Source: Progne subis subis (Eukaryota > Chordata > Aves > Passeriformes > Hirundinidae). Taken from it: a DNA stretch of 64,000 nucleotides. This document shows, in pieces, positions 35,101-45,996 of the stretch. The notes under the pieces are model-generated. The model did no database searches and was not told the DNA's origin. It saw only the letters and a list, made by a program, of their open reading frames with translations. The stretch is from positions 3,217,636 through 3,281,635 of the forward strand of contig JAKJHU010000053.1 in the NCBI GenBank assembly GCA_022316685.1, written 5' to 3'. Position numbers and translations under genes: made by a program. Within the stretch, counting starts at the first letter, position 1; each line of letters begins with the position of its first letter.

Positions 35101-36889
35101 CCAGTTTGCAGCATTTTGATTACTTCTAGAAGAGTCTGTAAAAGGTAACTACGAACAACACAAGCCAATCACCAAGTAAGGGTCAGTTCTCCCCACTGCG
35201 ACCAGCACCTCAGTGATTTCTTTTCAGTATATTTTTTTAAGGAAACTCAAGAAGAAAAATGTTGAAAGCTACCATTTCTTCAGTAAAAGAAATGTCAAGA
35301 GGGCAGTTACGCAGCCCCATGGGAGACATGACAAAACACAGGCCATACAAACCTTTTTCCTCTCTCTTGCTTTAAAGGTAAAGTGGGTGAACACAGTGTT
35401 TCTCTTGGAAGTAATATCAGTTGGCTCAAACTCTCCAAACACAAAATTACTGAGCTTGCTTGGGAAACGTATGCAAGTTGTACTATTATTTCAAATGCTT
35501 ACAAGATGGCCGGGGTGCCGCTAGCCAAGTGTGTGGGTCATGTGGTGCTTTTATTTGCTAATGAACTTTGAGGGTGGGTTGGCCCCGGGAACAAAAATCT
35601 GAGAAGAATCATAACTTGGCTCAGGGCATGCTCTGATAAATGCTGGGAACATGTATTTTAAAAGCTGGCTTGGAATAAAGCTTCCTCTCGTACCAGGAAT
35701 TCAGGCAGAGCTTTTCCCCCACTTACCACCCCTTTGAAACTGGGGTACAGTTTCTATCTGCAAGCTGATTTAAGACATCACACCTCACCAGCACACATGG
35801 AAAGAGGGATCTCTGCATTTCTCAGGAAGCAGGGGATGCATGAGAACACACAGAGTTTCTCCCAGGCAGGCATCAGGGACTGCCACAGCAACTGAGGAGC
35901 TCTGGTTAAGTCTGAAACCTCCACTCTGCTGCCCAGACTGGACACACAGGGATTCCACCCCACCCTGGACTGCCAGACCTACACATCTGTGCTGCTGAAT
36001 TCACAGTCTCACCCTCCAACTCCCATCATGTACCCTCCCCTCTTTCAATCTGTTTTTAACTACAGAATTTCACTTAAACAGAGACACTCTTGGCCTCAAA
36101 CACATTTTATGTTTTTTTCCCATTCCCTCCTCTTGCCCTTTTCCCAGCAGAAATCACCCTCACGTGCAGTGTTTGCACCATGTGAAGGAACATCCCATTC
36201 CCCAGGCTCGTTCCTCCCCACCAGGGCTTCAAATCACAGGTTTTTTGCTGCCCCTTGCACTGCAGCCAAGACCGAAGAGAGGAGGATCAAAGCAGCTGTG
36301 AATAAATAACACGAATAGTAATGGTGGTGTTATGAACATTCACTATTAATACATTTTATTTCTAAACCACCATGACAGTCCAGACCACCCTGCAAAAGAT
36401 GAGGTACATCTGTTACACACTCTCTTCCCTGAAAGCAGCCTTAGAGGAGGTAATGGATTTGAGAGATTTGGATGGTGTCAGCAGACAGAAAATACCCCAT
36501 TTCAGATAAACTCAGATGAACATCCCAGCGGCTGGCCACTGCTTCAGCAGGTAGCAAAGCGAGGAGTCCAGGAAACAAAAAAAGCTTCCTCCAAAGCATG
36601 GGGGTTATAAGTGCTCTCAGAACTGAGGAATACAGAGCTTAACAGCAAAAATTTAAGCTGGATATGCTGTTAGCCTAGTTTTGCTCAACTGCCACGCACA
36701 AATACACAATTCCGCTGTTGTGTTTTCAGGACAAACTTAAACCACAAGCATTAACATTTCATAACCTTAAAATACTTCTGAAGGCCAAATGGGCATAAAA
36801 AGTGACGAGAGGCAGGAAAGCACTGTGGTGACAAGATAGATGATCTTAATGTCTCACTGCTCTTTCAGTAAAGCGTTAACCACAATCGA
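32121..36889. other. Non-coding unique sequence
   Basis: No gene, transposon or structured RNA was recognised over this stretch. Short homopolymers and AT-rich patches (for example 32815-32835) occur. A donor-like site on the minus strand near 34261-34272 has only a weak acceptor partner. Confidence 0.65.
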
Positions 36890-37195
36890 GTCTCAGCACC
36901 GTGGTACGCCCGGGATGCTCTCCTGGCTGCACCTCACAGCAGCGACCAGAGCGCTTGGGGACATGCTTCACAAGTAACATGTGCATGTGTCAAAGAAGAA
37001 AAGAAAATGGGTTCAAGACCAACCAGGTGGTTTCCTGCTGCCTGGCTGGGCTCAGGGCATGCCCAGGACAAGCTCCAGAGCCCCGGGTGGGATCTGCGTG
37101 CCAGAGGTTCGGCTTCTGCTGCCGACTCCCAACGCTCGCGTCTCCCACGACTGATCGCCGTGTGTGTGCAATTACAGGGCCGAGGAAAAGGGAGA
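36890..37195. promoter_or_regulatory. Split CpG-rich cluster
   Basis: Six CpG lie at about 36900-36952, and 11 lie in about 110 bases at 37084-37192, separated by a CpG-free gap. The second part is island-like. A plus-strand frame (36901-37392, 163 codons) spans both without a known domain. Confidence 0.35.
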
Positions 37196-37292
37196 GTTTG
37201 CATTTTCCCCCTCAGTGCCAGAAACTGCCTCCTCCACTAGGGATTCCAGAGCCAGCACTTAATGGCCCTGGGTTCCTCACAAGTTATATCTA

Positions 37293-37328
37293 CGAAGGAT
37301 GGGAGGAAGGAAGGAGGGGAGGAAGGAC
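37293..37328 (+). repeat. GGAA-type purine tract
   Basis: An all-purine run of GGAA and GGGA units over about 36 bases; a short simple repeat. Confidence 0.8.
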
Positions 37329-38419
37329 CTTCATTCTTGCCCTTAGACCCCAGGCAGATCTGGGCTTCCAAGTCTCTTTCAGACACTCCTAAAAGGCACA
37401 AAACACAAACGAAAGCAAGAAACTTATATGGGTTTGACAGGAAAAATTACAATTAAGAAGTCAATGCATCTGCTGGCACTATGAGTCTTTCAATTAAACG
37501 CTTCCCCAAATAATTTATTCCTACCTAGTCTGTATTTTTTTCTGTTTGAATGAAGGCCCTAGGAATATGCAAATGTGTAAACTGTTGGGAAAAGCTGTGA
37601 TGTTAGTCATCACCTTACACTTAATTTTATCGAAAGGCAAACTGACATTTAAAAATGAAATACATACAGGCAGAATAAATTAGATAGAAAATACCATAAA
37701 CACTATTTAGACCAAACACTAATGGAAATGTTTTTCAACACAATTTTAAAGATAGCTCTACTCTTATAGAAAAGCAATTAAGCCGTATCTTCCTCCTCTA
37801 CAATACAAAGTTAAAGACTGCTAAATTGATTTTTTCCTGAAGGCTTTTGATCCGTGACTCGACAGCCAGTAATCAACGGGGATGCTGAAGCACTTCACAT
37901 GTCTGTATGACACGAAACCTTTTCTCAAGTACCAGAGACAAAAAAATCAAGGCCCACACAGCTCCAAGTCCTACAGAGCTTCAGGCTGTAACTTCATTCA
38001 ACACAGACTTTTCTTGGCAGGTGAAAGGTAATTAGAAGGCTTGACCCAGCCATGTGGTTCCACCCACTCAAACAGAAGGGTGGGATTTCTCAGTGACACA
38101 GAAACTACGTGCAGTCTCCAGAGGACAAACTCTGAAAGCACTTGAAAATGGTTTGAGCTTAAGCGACCTTGTAGGTAGGAATTGAGCTGGTTTAGAATGC
38201 TCATGTCAGGAAAAGGATTTTTGTGTGTTCCTAAACCAGCTGTGTACATGTAACTTGGCCCACTAGAATGCAAAAACGCAAGGATTTATCCCTGAACAGT
38301 TACCAGCTTCTAAGTAAAGAAAACAAAGTGGGGGAAGTAGGGAGAAGTATTAAATTTCAGTAATTTGGTGCAACAGTTGATTCCAGTGATATAATTTTCT
38401 GTTTCTTTTTGACCAACAG
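37329..38419. other. Non-coding, AT-rich in part
   Basis: 37440-37830 is AT-rich with scattered homeodomain-like cores. The end of the block is a pyrimidine tract that forms an acceptor-like site at 38419. No gene is recognised. Confidence 0.6.
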
Positions 38420-38640
38420 GCTGTCACCAGAAGCAAAATGAAAAAAATCTCTGTCAAGAACAACATTGGAAACATCCATCAGACTTTTTTAAATTGTGAA
38501 TTCTGTTCACTGAAGTCTTAGCTGAACTCACAAAGTTCATGCTAAGAGATCAAGTCCTGTACTCTGTGCAAGTATCACTGTTGTGTCAATGAATGTTTGA
38601 AAATTATGTTACCTGAAATAAACTTTACATCATTGAGTAT
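38420..38640 (+). other. Candidate terminal exon with poly(A) signal
   Basis: Seen: an acceptor (GTTTCTTTTTGACCAACAG) ends at 38419. The frame starting at 38420 is open for 33 codons (including MKKISVKNNIGNIHQTF) to TAG at 38519-38521. AATAAA lies at 38617-38622, and cleavage would fall near 38640. Inference: this is the shape of a last exon of a lncRNA or of a short alternative mRNA end. The peptide is not recognised. The plus orientation is opposite to the skew-inferred direction, so if real it would be an antisense transcript. Chance pairing of acceptor and AATAAA is the main alternative. Confidence 0.22.
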
Positions 38641-40274
38641 TAGAGACAGTGAAGACTGAATCTACTTGTTCAGCACACACATGATTCTGCCTGTGCAAAA
38701 AATATTTCCCTGTTCTTTCAGAGCAGCCCATGGCCTGTGCTTACGGCCAGTTTAGTAGCTGCTTTTAATCATTTTTACCATTCTAACCAATCCTCACACT
38801 AATTCAAAGCACACTATATCTTTTTCACTTCCTTTTTAAAGGGCTTCAAGTGGGATCTAGACTAGAATAGCTGAAACACAAAACAGATGCTTTAATGTTA
38901 CTGATCTTTAATTTCTGTTTCTGAGTTTTCACTACCATGTAATTTTAAGGGCTAATTATGAAATTACTGTCTATGCTCAAAAGAATTCTCCTCCAAACCA
39001 ACATGCAATCTCTTACCAACATCCAAGTCACCCACAGATATTTTAGCAGGGGTAACAGCCCCATGTTGAGCAGGGTTCTTGGCTAACCCTCACCCCTACA
39101 TTATCTCAGTCCCAAAAGCACGATGGCTTTGGGTAATTTTCAAGCACTAGAGCTGAGACAAAACAGATGCCAGCCTGTGTCAGTATTACAGTAAGCATTA
39201 TAACCCTAAACACAACGTAGCAATAATGTGGTAGATGACATTGGCTTGTCTTCTTGATGCTTGCATTTGAAGGAACCAAACTAAATAAAAATTCTCTGTC
39301 TTGAAATTGAACTTGACAGCCTTAGTTTCCAGACTGGTCTGATGTTGCACTTTGTGGAGACACAGTTGGTGTGTTCACGCCAAGGGAGCCAGCAGTTCTA
39401 ACTCACAGTGGGGAGGAGCAGAGAGAAAAACTCCGTTTTATTTTCAAAAAAGCTAGGATATAGAAAAGCTTACAATGTGGTGGAGGGGACAAAAAAACTT
39501 GGCCTGCACCTTCACTTTGGGCTAAAAGATGGTTCATTTGACCTGTAGGCTCCTTCTCTGCTCTCAAATTCTCCATGCCCTGCCCCTGAGCTGTGATTCA
39601 CTGAAGGCTTTACACCAAAATTTCTCAGCCTGCAGCTGCAGTTGAACAATCCCTGTGAGAAATGCTCAAAATCAACCTCTTATGATTAGGGACATGTTTA
39701 CTGCCCTTTTAGTCAACTTTTAGAACCAGTTTGTAATCTGTAATCATAGTCTCAGCTAACAGTTCTCACTGAAAACAGTTTTAACACCTCTGTTTTAACC
39801 AGTAAAACTAGACTTAGTCAGCCAAGCACTTGCTACCACAAACTTCACACTTCTGGCATTGAACCCAAGAGGCTCTTAATGCAGGTATAGCCCAAAGATA
39901 ATAATTTGAAAGTGCAAAAACAAGGATTCTGTAGGGGTGCATTAGCAGCCTGCTGCTTGCATCCAGCTCCTTGACTATTGTGCTCCTTGGAGCCAATACA
40001 CACTTGCCAATCCCACTAACCACATTCTATAAACCAATTGTTAGCAAAAGGAATCATAAACTGCATGCACGCACAAAGGACTCCACAGCTTTCACACTCA
40101 GAAAAGCAACTCCAGTTTCTCTCACGCTATGTGAGCTTCATAAAACATTTCTACTGCACTTGGAGTTTGCAAGGCAGGAGTGGGAAAGCACAGAGCTGCA
40201 CTCAGATCCATCTCCAACCACCTGGAGTCAAGGCTCCTGAACATCTGTGACAGTGATCATTTTGATTAGGAACA
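38641..40274. other. Non-coding unique sequence
   Basis: No gene or repeat was recognised before the CR1 element that follows. Confidence 0.65.
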
Positions 40275-40491
40275 GAACTGGGTTCCTCCCTGTGAGCATG
40301 GTGAGATACTGGAACAGGATGCCCAGGGAAGCTGTGGCTGTCCCACCCCTGAAGTGTTCAAGGCCAGGTTGGACTGGGTGGAGCAACCTGGTCTAGTGAA
40401 GGTGTCCCCTGGCTGCGACAGGCGGGGTAGAGGGGGTTTGGAATGAAATGATCTGTAAGGTCCCTACCAACCCAAACCACCCGATGATTCT
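40275..40491 (+). mobile_element. CR1 LINE, 3'-terminal fragment
   Basis: The sequence follows the avian CR1 3' end in order: the CTGTGAG...GGTGAGA segment, ACTGGAACAGG-TGCCCAG, AAGTGTTCAAGGCCAGGTTGG, GAGCAACCTGGTCTAGTG, AATGATCTGTAAGGTCCC, CCAACCCAAACCA and the terminal GATGATTCT. It is a 5'-truncated copy of about 217 bp containing no reverse-transcriptase coding sequence. CR1 is the dominant LINE in birds, and 5' truncation is its usual form. The segment after the GGTCTAGTG block is partly rearranged relative to what I recall of the consensus. Confidence 0.95.
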
Positions 40492-42529
40492 AAAAATGCA
40501 ACAAAGCCAACCATTCTGAATGTCTGTGTAAGTAAAATCAGCTTGTCACAAGCACCCTTATGGAGCAGAGCTCTGCAAAAATAAAGATTCCTTGGTCAAC
40601 CTCACTATTACATCTTCTTTTGGGATCTGTAATTACACACCACCAGACCTGCATACAGTCACTGTAACACTCACGCTGCAAACCAGCTAATTGTGTCAAC
40701 AAAGATAAAGCTCACTTCCAGCCCTGGAGAGCTCTCACAAGCCCAGACTGATACAAGGGGGTGATGAGAGAAAAGATTTGAAAGCTCAAAAAGCAACTGA
40801 ATTGAGAAATAGACACACATTCCAGTCTCAGGATGTATAGCAACCCATAAAAACATGTTTAGAAATTCAACCAAACACAGAGGAAAGCAAAACTCACCCA
40901 GGTACAGCAAAGTGTCACAAAGTGAGTAATGGTACCACTAAGACTCAATTGACAGCAAGACAACGACAAGCAAAATATATTACTTCATTTCATCTTTCCA
41001 ACGTGCTCCCTCAATAAATCCAAAGCAGGGAAAGCAAGCTTTGAAAGCATGGATAGGTAACAGAGAACAATGGAAAAAAACCCAGCAGAATCAGAGGAAA
41101 ACACAAAACTAAGCAATGGAAATAAATTTCACATTTATCTCTGCAAACCCACGATGGTGTGCACACTCTGCTTGCCCAAGAAAACACCAGCAGTGTATCC
41201 ATCACTGCACTGCTGTGGATGTCCTCCCCAAATCCAGAGTGACACACCTCTGCAGCTGGGGAAGATGGACAGGCTTCCCCATGCTCACTGCACACAGCTA
41301 GTTATGGGATTAGGCTGAAAAAAACCCCTGAAGATAATCACAGGTATTTTCCAAGTTCATGTCCTAACTCGATCCATGTTGATTTACCCACACTCCCGTA
41401 TCTCAAGTTTCTTCTTGCCCTTTTCCCTGACAGGATTTTTATAACTACTGGTCAGCTTTTGCTACGTTAAGAGTCCAAAATCATTTACCTTTTAAGCAGA
41501 TCACAGAGCACCCCTTTCCCAGCCCATCCCAGGGATGAGGCTGTCCAAGAGAGTTATCAGTGTGCTGCTCTATTATAATTCCATCACAACTTCAGAGAGC
41601 AGATAGCTGAGCTGGGAACACTGTCACCTGTCTTAAGTCACATAACGGTTTCAAACTTCTCTTTGCCACCCCGTTACTTGGACATGTTAAAAACACTGCT
41701 CCTGCACATTCTGTTGTGTAGAATAGGGAGGGGGAAAAAAAACAAAACAACCCACTAAGCTTTCAATGGAAATTGTTTCAGCGGGTTTGGCACGCTATTC
41801 TTTTGAAAGGGTCACAAAACAAAGCTAATCCATTGATTTCAACTTCAATCTAAGTGGTTTCTGCAGTAAACAAGTGCTGGTTGCAATTCACCGTGAATTG
41901 AAAAGTTAAGAAGTCCAAAAGGAAGGGACTACAGTGTCATTTACTTCCAGGCCATCCCAAGAGATGTACATTCTCAATTGCTTTGGAAAGAAGCAAAAAA
42001 TAACAAGTATGTTTTCTAGGAGTAGTTAACTGAAAAGGTGTTTCTCTGTTTTCTTCCAAACTCCAGCAGCAAAAGGGAAAAAACCCGATCTTTTACCCAC
42101 TCATCAATTTAATAAAATGTCAAAAACACACAGGATCACTTGAGCATGTGGATTTGACTGCACTATTATACCATATAATTTCAACAGCCTGTGGTTTTAT
42201 TGTCCACAAAAAGCAATAACTTACTGAAGCGAAAACAACAGCGGTATTGCATTTGTGGTACAACACCACAACACCCTCATAACCTTAAAGCTAAAACTTG
42301 TTTGTATTTCTTCACGTGCAAAAGCCATCAAGGCTTTTTGGGACAATTTCTTTTTCTTTAAAAAAGTGAACAGCTGACAACACAGCTTTATACTTAACTA
42401 AAGAAAAATGAAAAGTTATAGACATTACAGGAATTGCTTTATCTCAAATGACTCAGCTGCAACCTGTCAGAGGCCAGCCAGCACCGATAACTCCTGCATC
42501 AAAACCTAGATTTCATTCCTTCCCTTCCC
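40492..42529. other. Non-coding sequence
   Basis: An A/C-rich tract lies at about 41731-41755. On the minus strand, a consensus donor (CTGG/GTGAGT) near 40900 pairs with a fair acceptor to give a 40-bp exon-like interval, too short to call. No gene is recognised. Confidence 0.6.
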
Positions 42530-42745
42530 TGTGCCACGTATTGCTAATATTTATGGGCAGTCTGGTAATGGAGATTAGGCTATGACTTATCAGGCTGCAA
42601 TAAGACATGTTAACACGGAATTATGGTCCTTTAGCATAGCCAGTAATGATGGGTAATGTTATTTACCTGAAGAAAGAAACATCACTGTCACAGCTGCAGC
42701 TCATTCTACTGAGTGTAATTTAGTTCAATCATTTATAAATGCCTG
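42530..42745. promoter_or_regulatory. Candidate conserved enhancer block
   Basis: Seen: AT-rich sequence dense in TAAT, ATTA and AATTATGG words, with GCTAATATTTATGG, TAATGATGGGTAATG, an E-box CAGCTG followed by CAGCTC, and ATTTATAAAT. CpG is rare. Inference: the motif clustering and composition resemble vertebrate developmental enhancers. Conservation cannot be tested from one sequence. Confidence 0.35.
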
Positions 42746-43058
42746 CCTTGCTTATACTTTCCATTTTAATTTCCTTGTACTCCTTGTACTAAATCTCACC
42801 ATATTTAGAAAGACAGTTTGGATGTCCTACATAATAACCTATGAAGGTAACAAAAAGGAAAGCCTGACACACTCTATTATTTTGCCAAAGTGAGTTCCAT
42901 TAACCAGTCACGTCAAGTCAAGGCTCACCCTGCAAACAGAGCCCACACCTGAGGCACAGCCACGCCATGTTTGCAGAACAGATGGAGACACGATGACTGT
43001 AAATAGCTCTGAGGTCACACTTCAGGTCCCCAACACTTTTTTTCCCCTCTTCCCTTAC
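42746..43058. other. Non-coding sequence
   Basis: Contains a short tandem duplication of CTCCTTGTAC-type words near 42771-42790. No gene was recognised. Confidence 0.6.
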
Positions 43059-43133
43059 CTTGACACAGCTAAAGGATGTAGTGAAAGCTGCACGGCGTCC
43101 TGCAGCAAAAGTACTCACAACCACACGCTCCAT
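43059..43133 (-). other. Candidate first coding exon, unknown protein
   Basis: On the minus strand an ATG at 43133-43131 has a good context (AAAATGG) and an in-frame TAG nine bases upstream. It opens 25 codons (beginning MERVVVSTFAAGRR) that end exactly at a consensus donor, AAG then GTAAGG, leaving phase 0. It could therefore splice in frame to the phase-0 candidate exon at 28922-29113 on the same strand. The peptide family is unknown, and there is no promoter or CpG island immediately upstream. It is a weak candidate supported only by splice and start signals. Confidence 0.15.
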
Positions 43134-43435
43134 TTTGGACTAGTTCTGTCATCGCTTCAGTCCTTAAGCTAAACTCAAGATCCCATGTCTTGCTCCTCTC
43201 TCATAAAAGCAGCTAAACACCATTAAGGGAAAAATCATCGCCCAGCTGGATGTGAGAGCTGTTGAGGCAGCCTCCCAAGCCCTCCAGCATCTCCTCCCAT
43301 CCCTCTGACAGGATGGCTTCCCTCACCTGGGCCTGATCTGCAAGACAAGAAAATCATGGCAAATCACAATGTAACAATTATGCTCCTAATAAGAATCACA
43401 ATTTCTCTCCCTCCTGTGGATTTTTTTCCTCTCAG
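43134..43435. other. Non-coding sequence with minus splice signals
   Basis: The minus strand shows TTGTCTTGCAG at about 43338 followed 11 bases later by CAG/GTGAGG, too close to form an ordinary exon. The right end is the pyrimidine tract of the plus-strand exon candidate. Confidence 0.5.
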
Positions 43436-43531
43436 GCAATGCCAGTGCTTCAGAAAATCCTACTTATGCTTACATGGCAAGCACTGGGGGGCTGGCCCGC
43501 AGCACTGCCTTGAGGGAGATGTGCAAACCAG
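43436..43531 (+). other. Candidate 96-bp symmetric exon, unknown product
   Basis: Seen: a strong acceptor (TTTTTTTCCTCTCAG ending at 43435) and a strong donor (ACCAG then GTAAGC, GT at 43532-43533). The 96-bp length is a multiple of three. Two frames are open throughout; one reads NASASENPTYAYMAST and continues to ALREMCKP. Both would preserve the reading frame as a cassette exon. I could not match either peptide to a known family. It lies 700 bp from an enhancer-like block. It may also be a lncRNA exon, or a pseudo-exon of the kind common in long introns. Confidence 0.25.
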
Positions 43532-45532
43532 GTAAGCAGGCCAAAACAAATGCATAATTATCTGGCATGATTAATACAGCGATTCTAGAAGCACCTCTAA
43601 AGAGTCTATTATATTTTGAGGTCCAGCATAGCACATTTCACAGGAAAAACAGCTGGACAACAAGGAGTTCTTACATTAAAAAAGCACCTTGACAATGAAT
43701 AAAAAGCGATAAAAATTCTAAAAAAGTGCCAGTTGGATTTTTCTTTAAGTTCCCTGGCCAATTTTGCTAGTGATTAACAAAAGTAGCCCTTCAGAAGCCT
43801 GCTCATTCACAAGCCCACTCATTTATTCTCTGTATGCATGATGTGATCTTGGCACGTATGTAGGCACTTGAAAAGAGATTATATTCATCCGCCAATATAG
43901 TTATGACTTTGCTAATATGTCTTTCCAGTCCAGGATATTTTTAAGCAATCTGAAGACTAATGAATCATGGTAAAGAAGAATGTTACTGGGCAGAATACAT
44001 GAGGCATGAAAAAAGACTACAGACAGCCGAACAATTAATTTTCGATTACAATTAAGTGAGAACGCTTTCTGAGAACATTTGCTCAGAGAAGACATCACCG
44101 GGGCTGTCATCACAGCAACATCACTCAAACTAGGCAGGTTCCCACAAACAGAAAGTATCTGATGATTTTCACAGACTAAGCAAGTTCATCTTGCATATAA
44201 AATATGAGCATGCAGAGAAGAAAACCTGATTCTTAAAAACTGAATAAATTGCACACCTTAAAGCACAGACTGGATGTAAGTGTCTGAGCCTGAGCTGCTC
44301 ATCCCATAGGCCTATTCTGCTAAAGCATAATTACCATCATACACCATCATCTCATGGGATTGCCCTGAAACGTTCTCAAAGTGGTTAGCAGAACTCTGGC
44401 TGTGCTAAATCATTTTCAAATTGGTGCTACTCTTACTGAGCAACTTATCATCTATTCAGAGAAGGGGAAAGTTAGATGGCTCTGTGTGACAATTCCCCAT
44501 TTTACTTCAATTTATTTAATTCAGGGAGAAAAGAAGAGGGGGATTCAAAAGCCAAGGAATTTTAAGGAAAACAAAAACTGGATTACACCCATGAGGTATT
44601 TAAAAGACAATACTGGATTTTAAGCTCAGAATTGCAATACTCAAAGAAAAGCAGGCTGGAATAGATCAGGAGAAAACCAGCTATGAGCCATTAAGTCAGA
44701 AGTAGCAAAGAAAGAAAAAATGCACTCGAGACCTTCTTAATAACTTTACAAGTATTAATCCCTATTAACTATTAATTACAGGGGTGGGATTTTTTGGTGA
44801 AGTTCAACATGGTATAAAATACTGTCCAACAAGCCTGCTTCTGGTGGGGGAAAGGAAGATTTGCATGCATATGGTTTCTCTGCTTTTTCAATCCCCAGCC
44901 CCGGTGAACACACCTGGTACAACAGGAGGAAAGGGAGACACAAGTGCTTCTGATTACAAGCCCAAGCAGAAGCAATAAGATTTACAGAAAGGTACTGTTT
45001 TATCTGGAAATAAATTGTTAATAAACAAGAGAGCTGCTAACTCAAGGTGAGAGCTCTGCATTACCTAGCAGGGCTGCACCCAGGCTTTACAAAATCATAC
45101 GTGAAAGGAGAAACTCTCTTTAAGGACATGCCCACTGAAATCCTAATCTTACAAAATGGAGGGCAAAGATGCTCCTGAAAGAGAGGAGTAAATGCCCACA
45201 GGAGAAGGGGCATTATGGGGTTTTTAAATTATTTTTACTGGAAGAGACTTTCAGCAACTGAGGGATTAATTCATCTGCTTTATGCATTCAATTTATTCAC
45301 ATACACATCATGTTTGTTCATTACACTGCTCTTTCAAACCATGCACATACACACAGAATTCATTTGAAGCCTCAAACAGCCCACCTCTGAGCAGATGCAA
45401 GACTTGTAAAAGATTAATAGGCACAACAAGCAATCTCGGCTGCAGGGGGAAAAATATCCTAGTTAAATATTTCAGCACCTTCATCAAACATCTGTCCTCT
45501 AGGCTGTGCTTGACAGAACAGCAAGGTAGCTG
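43532..45532. other. Non-coding sequence
   Basis: No gene or repeat recognised up to the LTR insertion. 43540-43760 and 43900-44060 are AT-rich. Confidence 0.6.
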
Positions 45533-45537
45533 CTCAC
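45533..45537 (+). repeat. LTR target-site duplication, left copy
   Basis: CTCAC directly precedes the LTR and is repeated exactly after it, marking the integration site. Confidence 0.85.
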
Positions 45538-45991
45538 TGTGCTGGGTTTGTGATGAGGTTTGGTGGTAGAGGGGCTGGCGTGCTGTAGGGGTGGTCCCAG
45601 GGACAAGCTGGCAGAAGCTTCCCCCATGTCCAGTGGAGCCAAGGTCAGCTGGTTCCAAGATGGACCCAGCACTGGCCAAAGCTGAGCCCATCAGTGACAA
45701 TGGCCTCTGGGATGAGGGATTTAAGAAGGGGAGAAAAAAAAAAACTGAGCAGGTTTTAAGATGTGTGTTTATTTCTCACTGCCCTACTCTGATTTGACTG
45801 GTAATAAATTAAACGAATTTCTCAAGTCAAGCCTGGTTTGTCTGTGATGATAACTGGTGAGTGATCTCCCTTGTCCTTATCTCGACCCACAAATCTTCTG
45901 CTGTACCTTCTCTTCCCTGTCTAGCTGAAGAGGAGAGGGACAGAGCAGCTTTGGTAGACACCTGGCATCCTTCCAGAGTCAGCCCACCACA
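45538..45991 (+). mobile_element. Solo LTR of an avian endogenous retrovirus
   Basis: The element begins TGTGCTGGG and ends CCCACCACA, near-perfect inverted termini (8 of 9). It is flanked by an exact 5-bp target-site duplication, CTCAC, at 45533-45537 and 45992-45996. It has an AATAAA poly(A) signal at 45803-45808 and an A11 run at 45734-45744. The order of its segments, including CTTATCTCGACCCAC and the CACCTGGCATCC ending, matches LTRs I associate with passerine birds, though I will not name the family. Established: 5-bp duplications are typical of ERVL-like elements. No internal gag, pol or env sequence adjoins it, so this is a solo LTR left by recombination. It has no coding capacity. 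Confidence 0.9.
45803..45808 (+). promoter_or_regulatory. LTR poly(A) signal AATAAA
   Basis: AATAAA sits about 190 bases before the 3' end of the LTR, in the position expected of the R region. It fixes the plus orientation of the element. Confidence 0.7.
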
Positions 45992-45996
45992 CTCAC
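45992..45996 (+). repeat. LTR target-site duplication, right copy
   Basis: CTCAC directly follows the LTR terminus and equals the left flank. Confidence 0.85.
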
